A DNA stretch of 64,000 nucleotides from Falsibacillus albus (GTDB lineage: Bacteria; Bacillota; Bacilli; Bacillales; DSM-25281): NCBI RefSeq assembly GCF_003668575.1, contig NZ_RCVZ01000010.1, positions 82,289 to 146,288 of the forward strand. Reading direction: 5' to 3'. Below the pieces are notes generated by a model. The model was not told the origin of the DNA and searched no databases. It saw nothing but the letters and a program-made list of their open reading frames with translations. Position numbers and translations under genes: made by a program. Positions 16,455 through 25,209 of this stretch are shown here, one piece after another. Every line of letters begins with the position of its first letter. Within the stretch, counting starts at the first letter, position 1.

Positions 16455-17135
16455 CTATTGAATCCAAGGGTAAATCCATGGAAGGATCAACGCAGTGATG
16501 ATTGCGGACAATCCCATCGCTGCACTGGATACCGCACCTTGAATTGGTCCTTGTACAATGGCTTGACTTGTCCCGATGCCATGGGAGACCGTCCCGATTC
16601 CCAATCCCCTTGAAAATGGATCTGTGATTCCCATTATATTCAGAAGAACCGCTCCAAAAACTGCCCCAAAAATTCCTGCGGTTATAACAAAGGCAGCTGC
16701 AAGTGCGGGATCTCCCCCGATTAATTTTGTCGTCTCAATCGCTACCGGTGTCGTCACCGCTTTAACCGCTGCTGTGGCTTGGATTTTTTCAGATAGTCCA
16801 AGCGCAATCGACAACCAAACAGCAGAGAGAATCGTAGAAATGATTCCGATTACAAGCCCCGCAGCTGCAGGCACAAGGCGCTTCTTAATTAGTTCACGAT
16901 TTTCATAGATGGGAATCGCTAGCGCCACAGTTGCCGGCCCCAGCAAAAAAGTCATGATATCCCTTGCCGGCTTATACTGGTCATAGTCTTCCCGAAATCC
17001 GATGAGTAGAGCAATGATGACTAAAGTTGATGTAAAAACCGGGGTAGCAAGCGGTGAGTTTACCTTCTTTGCCAGCTGGCGGGCTCCGGCATAAACCATT
17101 ATGGTCATGAGAATATTAATCAGCGTTGTGCCCAT
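16455..17135 (-). CDS. lrgB: LrgB/CidB-family membrane protein
   Basis: A 226-residue polytopic membrane protein with six to seven hydrophobic segments. Family motifs include NSPLATPVFTSTLVII near the N-terminus, FLLGPATVALAIPIY, and VKAVTTPVAIETTKLIGG, GTVSHGIGTSQA near the C-terminus. LrgB works with LrgA in holin-like control of murein hydrolase activity and, in B. subtilis relatives, in pyruvate or glycolate transport. It overlaps lrgA by 20 bases. Confidence 0.9.
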   Translation of the reverse strand: MGTTLINILMTIMVYAGARQLAKKVNSPLATPVFTSTLVIIALLIGFREDYDQYKPARDIMTFLLGPATVALAIPIYENRELIKKRLVPAAAGLVIGIISTILSAVWLSIALGLSEKIQATAAVKAVTTPVAIETTKLIGGDPALAAAFVITAGIFGAVFGAVLLNIMGITDPFSRGLGIGTVSHGIGTSQAIVQGPIQGAVSSAAMGLSAIITALILPWIYPWIQ

Positions 17136-17490
17136 GCCTGGCCTCCTCCCTCTTCGAAAAAAGCTGGGATACGCCAGCCGTCACTCCCAAACCAATGACC
17201 GTACTGAAGACAATCATGATCAGGATTTGAATACCGCTCGTTTTAATCAGTCCCCCATAAGCCATCAGGCCAACCGCAATCGGGATGAAAAAGAACCCTA
17301 AATGCCGGATCAAAAATGCAGATCCTTTTGATATGTAAGACATCTTTATTACACCTGTCGAAAGGAGGACATACATTAATATCATGCCGAATACCCCAGC
17401 TGGAATGAGTAAATTGAGTATGCCAACCACCCATGCAGATACGTAATAAATCACTGTCAGAAATCCCAATTGCAGCAAAAATCTCAGCAT
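17116..17490 (-). CDS. lrgA: LrgA/CidA-family holin-like protein
   Basis: A 124-residue protein with four hydrophobic segments and the family stretch NLLIPAGVFGMILMYVLLST, then FFFIPIAVGLMAYG. It acts in the cytoplasmic membrane with LrgB. ATG 17490 gives the usual length; GTG at 17508 is an alternative with AAAGGG very close. No LytTR two-component regulator lies next to it. Confidence 0.87.
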   Translation of the reverse strand: MLRFLLQLGFLTVIYYVSAWVVGILNLLIPAGVFGMILMYVLLSTGVIKMSYISKGSAFLIRHLGFFFIPIAVGLMAYGGLIKTSGIQILIMIVFSTVIGLGVTAGVSQLFSKREEARHGHNAD

Positions 17491-17582
17491 ATCCCCAAAA
17501 CCCCACACCCTTTCTCGTAGAAATCCAATTGACCTAATAACATCATATAAATAAATAACTGGTATGTCATTTGTTTTATTTG

Positions 17583-17633
17583 AAAAAGGTGACAGGCACC
17601 ATCCAGAAAATGGATGGTGCCTGTCACCTTTTT
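17583..17633. repeat. GGTGACAGGCACC palindromic element, copy A
   Basis: A 23-bp perfect inverted repeat (AAAAAGGTGACAGGCACC then ATCCA) around loop GAAAA, with T-run ends on both strands. One of five near-identical copies in the window. It begins four bases past the M42 peptidase stop and can act as that gene's terminator. Confidence 0.85.
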
Positions 17634-17637
17634 TATT

Positions 17638-18699
17638 TCAATAATTAATAAATTGGTTCACGGTTTTCTTGTCGAGCGCGTTGACCAGTGCAACCAGCAG
17701 TTTGACTGCATTTTCAAGGTCCTGCTTGCTGGCCATCGAGGCGTGGCTGTGCATATAGCGCGTGGCGACGCCGATGACGATGCTTGGGATCCCAGCTTTG
17801 TGCATGTGGAATTTACCTGCGTCGGTTCCGCCTCCGAGGAGCAGATCGACTTGATACGGGATGTTATTTTTCTCCGCCGTTTCAATGATGAAATTGCGGA
17901 ACCGTACGTTCGGTATCATTGAAGAATCCAGGAACGTAATAAGCGGTCCTTTTCCAAGGCTGACGTTTTTGCTTCCACTATGGCTCGGGTCATCCTTGGA
18001 TATCCCCATGTCGAGCGCAATGGCGATATCGGGGTCGATGATATATGGCAGTGTAGTGGCCCCGCGCAATCCTACCTCTTCCTGCACGGTCGCCCCTGCA
18101 TAAACCGTATTCGGATGCTGGCCATTTTGCAGCCCTTTCAGTGTCTCAAGAGCGAGATAGCAGCCCGCGCGGTTATCCATTGCTTTTGCCAAAATCGTAT
18201 CGTTGTCGGAAAGGAGTTCATATGGACAGATCGGGAGGATCGGATCGCCTACTTGAATCCCCCACTTCTTTACCATCTCATCACTTTTTGCCCCAATATC
18301 GATGAACATTTCTTTCATCGGGTACACTTTGCTTCGTTCTTCAGCTGTCAGGATATGCGGTGGCTTCGAGCCAATCACACCTGTAAATTCTTTCTTTTCA
18401 GTGATGACTTTTACCCGCTGCGCCAGCAAAACCTGATCCCACCAGCCGCCAAGAGGTGCAAAATACAAATACCCTTCCTTCGTGATCTCCTTGACCATGA
18501 AGCCGACTTCATCCATATGGCCCGCAAGCAGGATCTTTACATCTGATTCAGTTCCTTTTTTCTCACCCACGATCCCGCCTAAACGGTCCGTTAAAATACT
18601 GGCGCCGGCTTTTTCCAACTCTTTTTTTATGATTTTACGGACCGCCCCTTCAAATCCCGGCGCTCCATAAGCTTCCGTCAATTCCTTCAATAGATTCAT
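17638..18699 (-). CDS. M42-family metallopeptidase
   Basis: A 353-residue aminopeptidase of the YsdC/glutamyl-aminopeptidase type, forming large cytosolic oligomers with two metals. Ligand motifs are in order: LLAGHMDEVGF (His), AKAMDNRAGC (bridging Asp), TVQEEVGLRG (catalytic Glu and Glu), ALDMGI (Asp) and RYMHSHAS (His). The start ATG 18699 fits the family start MN..LL.EL..A.G.PG.E. Single gene ended by repeat copy A. Confidence 0.92.
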   Translation of the reverse strand: MNLLKELTEAYGAPGFEGAVRKIIKKELEKAGASILTDRLGGIVGEKKGTESDVKILLAGHMDEVGFMVKEITKEGYLYFAPLGGWWDQVLLAQRVKVITEKKEFTGVIGSKPPHILTAEERSKVYPMKEMFIDIGAKSDEMVKKWGIQVGDPILPICPYELLSDNDTILAKAMDNRAGCYLALETLKGLQNGQHPNTVYAGATVQEEVGLRGATTLPYIIDPDIAIALDMGISKDDPSHSGSKNVSLGKGPLITFLDSSMIPNVRFRNFIIETAEKNNIPYQVDLLLGGGTDAGKFHMHKAGIPSIVIGVATRYMHSHASMASKQDLENAVKLLVALVNALDKKTVNQFINY

Positions 18700-18850
18700 T
18701 TATGTACACCATCCTTCAAGTTATATCATTTTTAGAATGGATGGTTTTTGGATTTTTATACCTTGCCGTGAATGCATTTTGGAAATCCGCTTTTGATAAC
18801 CAAAATATGCTAATATTATTAAAAATGCTGTGTTTAGGGAGATTGGTCAT

Positions 18851-19135
18851 ATGAATAAAGTTTTTATCCTATCCTTTTTACTTCTACTAATCAATTTTGA
18901 CAAAGATCAGAAGAAGATGAAATGGAAGCTGCTTCTTCCCCAAGCGGCTATTTTATGGGTTTTCGTCACGTTATCAGATTGGATCATCAAAAAGTTGGAT
19001 TTTCCTTTACTGAAAAATATCAATGAAGATTATTTACTATGGTTCGGAGGAGCACTGTTTTTCTTGATTTGCTGTGGGGTTTCTATTTATAGTTGGAGAC
19101 GTTTCAATATTGAAAAAAGAAAAAATAACCGCTGA
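18851..19135 (+). CDS. Small membrane protein, unknown function
   Basis: A 94-residue protein from ATG 18851, chosen from AGGGAGA about eight bases upstream. Hydrophobic segments lie at about residues 3-14, 27-46 (LLLPQAAILWVFVTLSDWII) and 63-81. The C-terminus is basic (RRFNIEKRKNNR). It converges with the symporter gene over repeat copy B. No family recognised. Confidence 0.6.
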   Translation: MNKVFILSFLLLLINFDKDQKKMKWKLLLPQAAILWVFVTLSDWIIKKLDFPLLKNINEDYLLWFGGALFFLICCGVSIYSWRRFNIEKRKNNR

Positions 19136-19225
19136 TGATTATGCTTTCTTTTTATATTTCCCCTGGAAGATGAGAGTTCTTTTTCTTAATGCCTCCCCCT
19201 ATTCTTCTATATAGTGGTAACCAAG

Positions 19226-19274
19226 AAAAGGTGACAGGCACCATCCATTTTCTGGATGGTGCCTGTCACCTTTT
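19226..19274. repeat. GGTGACAGGCACC palindromic element, copy B
   Basis: A 22-bp perfect inverted repeat with loop TTTTC, which is the reverse complement of the copy A loop, so it is inserted in the opposite sense. It is flanked by A and T runs and lies between two converging genes, where it can terminate both. Confidence 0.85.
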
Positions 19275-19302
19275 TTTTCATTAATATTTTAATTCTAAAC
19301 TA

Positions 19303-20817
19303 TTATGCTGCTTTGTAATCTTCTTCTGTCGTTTGGTCTTTTCCGTTGTTCATTCCCATTGCCTTAAAGACATAGGTTAGGATGATCGCTACGATAAAAT
19401 TGAGGATAAGCGCATAAAGAGCTGCGTAGCCGGTTATTGTCGAACCAAACAAGTGAAGTGGATAGATTGATTTTAAATTTTGCGAAAACGCCATCATCGT
19501 ACCTGCCAGCATACCTACAAACCATCCGATGACAAGAGCCCAGCGATTAAACCAATTTGTGTAGAGCCCAATGATCACCGACGGGAAGGTTTGCAATATC
19601 CAAATCCCCCCTAAAAGCTGCAAATTGATGGCATATTCTTTCGGGAAGAAAATGATAAAGCCAAGTGCCCCCACTTTTACTAGAAGCGAAATGAGCTTTG
19701 CCATCCCTGATTCCTGTTTAGGTGAACAATTCGGATTGATATACTCACGGTAAATATTTCGTGTAAACAAGTTGGCTGCAGCAATGGACATAATCGCTGC
19801 AGGAACAAGCGCCCCAATTGCAATGGCTGCAAATGCAAAACCACTGAACCAATCAGGGAACATTTGCAAAAACAAAGCTGGAATAGCATCATTACCTGAC
19901 TTTGCATTGACATGTGCTGCTAAAGCCATGAATCCGAGCAATGTAATGAATCCAAGCACTAGGGAATACGCAGGCAATATAGCGGCATTCTTTTTAATTG
20001 TATTACGGCTATTCGAACTGAGCACCCCTGTCAAGGAATGCGGATATAGGAATAATGCAAGTGCAGATCCGAAAGCAAGCGTTCCATATGCCATGAATGA
20101 CCCTTTTCCTAGGATGAAAGAGCCTGGTGGGTTATGGGTGGATAAAGCCTCCTTTGCTGAATCAAAAATCGTTCCAAAACCACCTAGCTTCATTGGAATG
20201 ACGATGACGGCCACGATAATCGTTATGTAAATCATTACGTCCTTTACAATAGCGATCGATGCCGGTGCTCGAAGTCCACTGGAATACGTATATACAGCAA
20301 GAATGGCAAATGCGATGATCAGCGGAAGTTCCCCAGCGAGCCCTGTATTTTTAAATCCCATTGCCGAAATGACTGCCTGCATCCCGACAAGTTGAAGAGC
20401 AATGTAAGGCATAGTCGCCAATATTCCTGTTATCGCAACAGCCAGTGCTAATGTACTGCTATTGTATCTGCCCCGGACAAAATCGGAAGCGGTTACATAA
20501 CCATGTTTTCGAGAAACTGACCAAAGACGAGGCATCACAACGAAAATAAACGGATAAACAACTATCGTATAAGGAACAGCAAAAAAACCCATCGCCCCTG
20601 CCCCATATAATAGCGCCGGTACTGCGATAAATGTATACGCGGTGTATAGGTCACCGCCTAGAAGAAACCATGTTACGACCGTACCGAATCTTCTGCCGGC
20701 AAGTCCCCACTCATCAAGCTGGGTTAAATCTCCTTTACGCCATCTGGCTGCATAGAAACCGATAACGGTTACGAAAATAAAAAATAGAATGAAAACACTA
20801 AGCGCTGTCCAGTTCAT
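19303..20817 (-). CDS. Sodium:solute symporter (SSS family), MctP/YhjB-like
   Basis: A 504-residue membrane protein with about 13 hydrophobic segments. Family motifs are DEWGLAGRRFGTVVTWFLLG (residues about 35-54), TASDFVRGRY, and GALVPAAIMSIAAANLFTRN with the conserved SSS signature. The DUF3311 gene directly upstream is typical of the YhjB/MctP branch, which imports monocarboxylates or related small acids. The substrate cannot be read. Converges with a plus-strand gene over copy B. Confidence 0.88.
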   Translation of the reverse strand: MNWTALSVFILFFIFVTVIGFYAARWRKGDLTQLDEWGLAGRRFGTVVTWFLLGGDLYTAYTFIAVPALLYGAGAMGFFAVPYTIVVYPFIFVVMPRLWSVSRKHGYVTASDFVRGRYNSSTLALAVAITGILATMPYIALQLVGMQAVISAMGFKNTGLAGELPLIIAFAILAVYTYSSGLRAPASIAIVKDVMIYITIIVAVIVIPMKLGGFGTIFDSAKEALSTHNPPGSFILGKGSFMAYGTLAFGSALALFLYPHSLTGVLSSNSRNTIKKNAAILPAYSLVLGFITLLGFMALAAHVNAKSGNDAIPALFLQMFPDWFSGFAFAAIAIGALVPAAIMSIAAANLFTRNIYREYINPNCSPKQESGMAKLISLLVKVGALGFIIFFPKEYAINLQLLGGIWILQTFPSVIIGLYTNWFNRWALVIGWFVGMLAGTMMAFSQNLKSIYPLHLFGSTITGYAALYALILNFIVAIILTYVFKAMGMNNGKDQTTEEDYKAA

Positions 20818-20850
20818 CTCTTAACACTCCTTCAAGCATTGATAGTTCAA

Positions 20851-21060
20851 TTACTTTTCCTTCGTTTTCACGTATACGATGATGGTTAACACCCCTGATA
20901 GCAGGATCATCGCAAGCTGATACCAATAAAAAAACGGAAAACCCATAAGCCTTGGTTCATCAAATGCGTACATACCTGGGAACAGCGTTGTGATAAACGG
21001 GACTAACAAAAGTACATACCAAAAGCTAAATTTCGATTTTCGACTTTTTTCCGTATTCAT
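20851..21060 (-). CDS. DUF3311 small membrane protein, symporter partner
   Basis: A 69-residue protein with two membrane segments (FWYVLLLVPFITTLFPGMYA and FFYWYQLAMILLSGVLTIIVY) joined by a G-F-P-F turn. Such proteins precede SSS symporters of the MctP type and are thought to be an accessory subunit. The ribosome site is AAAGGAGAT. The gap to the symporter is 33 bases, so the two form one operon. Confidence 0.85.
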   Translation of the reverse strand: MNTEKSRKSKFSFWYVLLLVPFITTLFPGMYAFDEPRLMGFPFFYWYQLAMILLSGVLTIIVYVKTKEK

Positions 21061-21169
21061 ATGTAATCTCCTTTCCTACTAATATATTAAATATTTGCAT
21101 AACTAAAAATAGTCTGTCAATTCATTTTTAAAAAATTTCCTACTTTTGTTTATTTTTAGGCTGTTTTCA

Positions 21170-21215
21170 GGTGACAGGCACCATCCATTTTCTGGATGGT
21201 GCCTGTCACCTTTTT
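21170..21215. repeat. GGTGACAGGCACC palindromic element, copy C
   Basis: An 18-bp perfect stem with loop TTTTC followed by TTTTT. Unlike the other copies it lies between two divergent genes (symporter operon and ECF sigma factor), about 75 bases before the sigma gene. A role as plain terminator is unlikely in that place, although it could insulate the two promoters. Confidence 0.85.
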
Positions 21216-21289
21216 AATATTTTTTAAGCCAAAGCGATGATGTGTGCGTCTAATACGTGTAAAGTAAATACCAAGAATGGAAAAAGTAG

Positions 21290-21814
21290 GTGATTGCGAT
21301 TAACGAGTTAGTGGCCGCTGCTCAAAATGGAGATGAAAATGCATTTATAACATTATTCCAACAATATGAGGTAGATCTATACAGAATTGCATATGTGTAT
21401 ACGAAAAATCAGGATGATGCATTGGATGTGGTGCAGGAAACCGCCTATCGCTCTTTTAAAAACATCCATACGCTGAAGGAGCCAAAATATTTCAAAACCT
21501 GGCTGATCAAAATTGCCATGAGCTGTGCAACGGATATACTTCGGAAGAAAAAGAAAGTGGTTTTTTTGGACACAGAACTAAAGCCACCTGTTCAATCCAC
21601 GGAAGTAGATCTACCATTGACGATTTCCTTAAAGAGCTTAATTAACAACTTAAAAGAAGATGAAAAAAAAATCGTAATGCTTAAATATTATTATGATTAC
21701 ACATTCAAGGAGATTTCCAACATCATGCAAGTCCCGATTGGAACGATTAAATCCATACTCTATCGATCATTGAACAAGTTGAAACATCAATTTAAGGAGG
21801 GCGAAACCTCATGA
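21290..21814 (+). CDS. ECF RNA polymerase sigma factor (SigV-like)
   Basis: A 174-residue ECF sigma factor. Region 2 spans residues about 6-75 (LFQQYEVDLYRIAYVYTKNQ, then DALDVVQETAYRSFKNI). Region 4 covers about 110-165 (KIVMLKYYYDYTFKEISNIM, then PIGTIKSILYRSLNKLK). The start is GTG 21290 with a weak site AAAGTAGG. A CGTC -10-like sequence at 21247, followed by TAATA, could mark autoregulation, but the -35 part is poor. Its stop overlaps the start of the anti-sigma gene (ATGA). Confidence 0.88.
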   Translation: MIAINELVAAAQNGDENAFITLFQQYEVDLYRIAYVYTKNQDDALDVVQETAYRSFKNIHTLKEPKYFKTWLIKIAMSCATDILRKKKKVVFLDTELKPPVQSTEVDLPLTISLKSLINNLKEDEKKIVMLKYYYDYTFKEISNIMQVPIGTIKSILYRSLNKLKHQFKEGETS

Positions 21815-22770
21815 ATGATAAAAAACTGGTAAGAGAAGAAATGGAAAAAATCGAGATACCTAAAGACCTCCATATGCGCTCGGTACTTGGTGTAAAAAAG
21901 GCAAAAAATGAGCTCGGCAACAGCAGAAATCAAACAAAATCCCCCTCAAAATCAAAGGGCTTGTTATTGACTGCTGCAGCCGCAATAGTAATCACAGCGA
22001 CAGCATGGAGCTATGGCAGTACATATATCGTGGATGCCGGTGAAACATTGATCAGTAAGGTTTTTGGTTCAGAGGAAAATCTAAAACAAGCTGTTCCTCA
22101 AATGACGAAAAAAGGAATGAAAGATCTGGAAAACCATTTCGAATTGGCCCAGAAAACGCTCTCACCTGAAGAATTCCAGACCTACAGCAGATTGGAAAAT
22201 GAAATGCTCCCATTTGAAAATAAAATGAGGACAAAAGATGGCAACCGGTTTATCTTCGATGAGAAGAAACTGAATGATTCTGAAAGAAAACGATATAAAG
22301 AAATTAGAATTCAGATTTCCCATTTGGAAAAGAAAATCTATGCTGTCACCCAGTACGACTTTGAAGGAGCTAAAAAAATTGCAGATTACCCTGTACTTCT
22401 CCCGACATTTATTCCAGATGGATATAAAATTGTTTCCGCAAAAGGATCTACAAAGGACGAAAGCCCGAATAAAGATCCTTTCATTAAAACCCAATATATG
22501 AAAGGCGAATTCAGTATATATGTCAGTCAGATGCCACTATCATCAAAGGATCTGCTGCCGAATGCTTTCTGGTATGAATATAAAAAGTCTACCCCATTCG
22601 AACTGGATGGCAATATTGTTCACTATAATAAGGACTACAACATCCAAACAATGATGGTCAAAGTCCAAGACACCGCCGATCAAAAAGGCTACTACCTCGT
22701 TTTGGTTGGAGAATTGATTACAAAAGATGAAATGATCAAAATCATGTCTTCCATGCTGAAACAACAATAA
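21811..22770 (+). CDS. Membrane-anchored anti-sigma factor, DUF4367-like C-terminus
   Basis: A 319-residue protein. Its cytosolic N-terminus of about 48 residues should hold the sigma factor. One membrane segment lies at about 50-70 (LLLTAAAAIVITATAWSY). The extracytoplasmic part includes a helical region (residues about 95-190) and a C-terminal domain from YPVLLPTFIPDGYKIVSAKG to the end that resembles DUF4367 sensors. AAGGAGG precedes the start. Translational coupling with the sigma gene supports the pairing. The signal it senses is unknown; envelope stress is the usual one. Confidence 0.75.
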   Translation: MNDKKLVREEMEKIEIPKDLHMRSVLGVKKAKNELGNSRNQTKSPSKSKGLLLTAAAAIVITATAWSYGSTYIVDAGETLISKVFGSEENLKQAVPQMTKKGMKDLENHFELAQKTLSPEEFQTYSRLENEMLPFENKMRTKDGNRFIFDEKKLNDSERKRYKEIRIQISHLEKKIYAVTQYDFEGAKKIADYPVLLPTFIPDGYKIVSAKGSTKDESPNKDPFIKTQYMKGEFSIYVSQMPLSSKDLLPNAFWYEYKKSTPFELDGNIVHYNKDYNIQTMMVKVQDTADQKGYYLVLVGELITKDEMIKIMSSMLKQQ

Positions 22771-22817
22771 AAGGTGACAGGCACCATTCAGAAATTGGAT
22801 GGTGCCTGTCACCTTTT
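22769..22817. repeat. GGTGACAGGCACC palindromic element, copy D
   Basis: A 22-bp stem with one wobble position (CATTCA against TGGATG) and loop GAAAT. The left arm begins within the stop codon of the anti-sigma gene, and the right arm ends two bases before the kduD stop. It serves as a shared terminator of two converging operons. It is the most diverged copy. Confidence 0.85.
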
Positions 22818-22819
22818 TA

Positions 22820-23581
22820 TTATCTTCCCATCCAGCCGCCGTCGACGACGAGGGTGTGGCCGGATACGTAGTCGGATGCCGGTGATGCAAGGAAGATGGC
22901 GGCACCGGTTAAGTCATCCGGCTGGCCCCATCTTTCCGCCGGGATGCGTGAAAGAATGGATTGTGCACGTTCAGGGTCTTCACGGATCGCTTCCGTGTTT
23001 TTGGTTTCAATGTACCCTGGCGCGATGGCGTTCACTTGGACATTGTGTTTCGCCCACTCATTGGCAAATGATTTCGTCAATCCTGCCACAGCATGCTTGC
23101 TCGCGGCATATGCCGGGACGAACAGCCCTCCTTGGAACGATAACAAAGATGCAATTGAAATAATCTTGCCCGCCTGCCTTTCCAGCATCGGCCTGGCAAC
23201 AATCTGAGTGAGATGGAACACGGCGTCCAAGTTCACAGCCATGACCTCACGCCAATTTTCCGACGAATATTCAGATGCTTTGTCCCTTCGGATCGTCCCT
23301 GCATTGTTCACCAGGATATCAATTGCCCGATCGGCAAGGAGCTCTTGCATTTTTTCATGAATCTGATCTGACTTTCCTAAGTCAATCATCAATGGAAATG
23401 CTTTTTTTCCTTCCTGTTCAATCAACCCTAGCGTTTCGTCCAAGCTTGTTCGGTTTCCGGTAATGACAACATCAGCGCCTGCCTTTGCCAATCCAATGGC
23501 GATTGCCTGCCCGATCCCTGACGCGGCACCCGTTACAAGCGCCGTCTTCCCTTTTAAAGAAAACATTGACTCCAAGAACAT
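22820..23581 (-). CDS. kduD: KduD: 2-deoxy-D-gluconate 3-dehydrogenase
   Basis: A 253-residue short-chain dehydrogenase that reduces 3-deoxy-D-glycero-2,5-hexodiulosonate to 2-keto-3-deoxygluconate. The cofactor motif is VTGAASGIGQAIAIGLAKAG. The KduD-typical NNAGTIRRDKA and the active-site block SLLSFQGGLFVPAYAASKHA carry the catalytic Ser, Tyr and Lys. Start ATG behind AGGAGG. Last gene of the uronate locus, downstream of kduI by 11 bases. Confidence 0.92.
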   Translation of the reverse strand: MFLESMFSLKGKTALVTGAASGIGQAIAIGLAKAGADVVITGNRTSLDETLGLIEQEGKKAFPLMIDLGKSDQIHEKMQELLADRAIDILVNNAGTIRRDKASEYSSENWREVMAVNLDAVFHLTQIVARPMLERQAGKIISIASLLSFQGGLFVPAYAASKHAVAGLTKSFANEWAKHNVQVNAIAPGYIETKNTEAIREDPERAQSILSRIPAERWGQPDDLTGAAIFLASPASDYVSGHTLVVDGGWMGR

Positions 23582-23592
23582 GCTGCCTCCTC

Positions 23593-24423
23593 CTATTTAA
23601 GCTTTTTCATGTCAACCGCGTCCATGTCGGTGAAAGTGTAATTTTCACCTGCCATCGCCCAGATAAATGTATAATTGCTCGTACCGACGCCAGAGTGGAT
23701 AGACCAAGCAGGAGAAATGACCACTTCCTCATTCTTGACGACGAGATGCCTCGTTTCTTCAGGCTGGCCCATAAAATGAAATACCCTGCCATCTTCCGGC
23801 ATATCAAAATAGAAATAGATTTCGCTCCGTCGATCATGAAGATGGGCGGGCATCGTGTTCCACATATTATTTGGTTCGAGAAGTGTCATGCCAAGCATTA
23901 ATTGACAGCTCTGGATTCCATCCGCATGAATGTATTTATAAATGGTCCGTTCATTCGATTCACTCAGCGAGCCCATCTGTGCCGGCTGTGCATCATCGAT
24001 GGCCACTTTTTTTGTGGGGTATGCTTGATGAGCAAGTGTGGAGACAAGATAAAACTTTGCCGGGTTTTGAGGGGATGCACTTTTGAATGAGACTCTTTTA
24101 TTGCCAAGCCCAACATACAGGCAATCCCTTTTCTTCAATCTATATTCATCGCCTTCGACAAATACAAGCCCTTCTCCCCCTACATTGATGATACCCAATT
24201 CCCTGCGTTCCAAGAAGTAATCCGTTTTCAGGTCATCGGATGACTCCAACAAGAGCTCTTCTGTACCAGGGACAGCCCCTCCAATGATCATACGATCTTC
24301 ATGGGTGTAGAGCATATTGATTTCCCCATTCAAAAACAATCTTTCACCTAGATACTTCTCCCGTAATTCCTGTGTAGTGTAATGCTTCGCTTCTTCTGGA
24401 TTGGTTGCATACCTGAATTCCAT
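23593..24423 (-). CDS. kduI: KduI: 5-dehydro-4-deoxy-D-glucuronate isomerase
   Basis: A 276-residue cupin enzyme converting the unsaturated uronate product (4-deoxy-L-threo-5-hexosulose uronate) to the KduD substrate. The metal site is in MPAHLHDRRSEIYFYFD (two His and Glu) and SPAWSIHSGVG (His). ATG 24423 is chosen because it gives MEFRYATNPE, the usual family start, with GAGGAGG upstream. It feeds kduD, its direct neighbour. Confidence 0.93.
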   Translation of the reverse strand: MEFRYATNPEEAKHYTTQELREKYLGERLFLNGEINMLYTHEDRMIIGGAVPGTEELLLESSDDLKTDYFLERRELGIINVGGEGLVFVEGDEYRLKKRDCLYVGLGNKRVSFKSASPQNPAKFYLVSTLAHQAYPTKKVAIDDAQPAQMGSLSESNERTIYKYIHADGIQSCQLMLGMTLLEPNNMWNTMPAHLHDRRSEIYFYFDMPEDGRVFHFMGQPEETRHLVVKNEEVVISPAWSIHSGVGTSNYTFIWAMAGENYTFTDMDAVDMKKLK

Positions 24424-24478
24424 AGTTCCATGCCTCCTCACTAAAATACTTTCCTGTTTTGCAATCGGATCAATCCAT

Positions 24479-25105
24479 TCAATTTATCAGCATCACTCGA
24501 CTTTTTTCGATTCGCTGAAAGGCCAGATGGGCCAGCCACATGACGGCTAAGCATACCGGGCTGACACTGAAAAATGGAAGAAAACCGGGGACCATTTTCA
24601 ATAAGAGAACACCAGCAAATAAAACAGAAGCGATCGCTGCTACATGAAAAGGATGTGAAACAGCGATCAAGGCGGTGCATTTGATGAACTCCTTCCATCT
24701 AAGGCGATAATGTACATAAACGGGAATGACCATGATCAGCATCATGGTATACACTGCCATGACAACAAGTAGAAGTACTGAGATAATAAACGGCAATACC
24801 CCATGAAAGCTCAGGAACAGGCGATGGTAAAAATATAGAATGAAACTGCCTGCTGTCATTCCCCATCCAATCAAGTTGGCCATAAGCCAATCCCGTCGAT
24901 ACATTTGCCAAAAATACTTTGTCATCGGCAAGTCCTCTTGCCTGCGGATCCATTGGCGGGCAACTGCAAACATCGCAAAGGTTGATGGAAATATTCCGAG
25001 AACCCCTAATCCAAATATCAAAAATACGGTCCAAAGAAATTGAAGGTAAACAAGACGGGTAATCCATTCCATTACCGTATACAATCCTCCTGTGAGCCTA
25101 GGCAT
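24479..25105 (-). CDS. DUF624 (YesL-like) membrane protein
   Basis: A 208-residue protein with five to six membrane segments. Family features are the N-terminal WITRLVYLQFLWTVFLIFGLG, and FAVARQWIRRQED then RRDWLMANLIG. YesL-type proteins are encoded with ABC importers for plant or host polysaccharide fragments; the role is unknown, possibly an accessory of uptake. It sits between the lyase and kduI in the same direction. Confidence 0.82.
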   Translation of the reverse strand: MPRLTGGLYTVMEWITRLVYLQFLWTVFLIFGLGVLGIFPSTFAMFAVARQWIRRQEDLPMTKYFWQMYRRDWLMANLIGWGMTAGSFILYFYHRLFLSFHGVLPFIISVLLLVVMAVYTMMLIMVIPVYVHYRLRWKEFIKCTALIAVSHPFHVAAIASVLFAGVLLLKMVPGFLPFFSVSPVCLAVMWLAHLAFQRIEKSRVMLIN

Positions 25106-25209
25106 TCACATTCCTCCTTTCACATGATTGACAGCGCTCCCATTTTAATGAAACCGTCCTCCTCTTTTACTGTACAAAGCAAGGACATCATTTTAAATCA
25201 CGAAAAATT

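Noticed and set aside
21224-21254. Autoregulatory ECF promoter before the sigma gene
   Set aside because: CGTC followed by TAATA fits a -10, but no TGAAAC-type -35 is found at the right distance; too weak to list as a feature.
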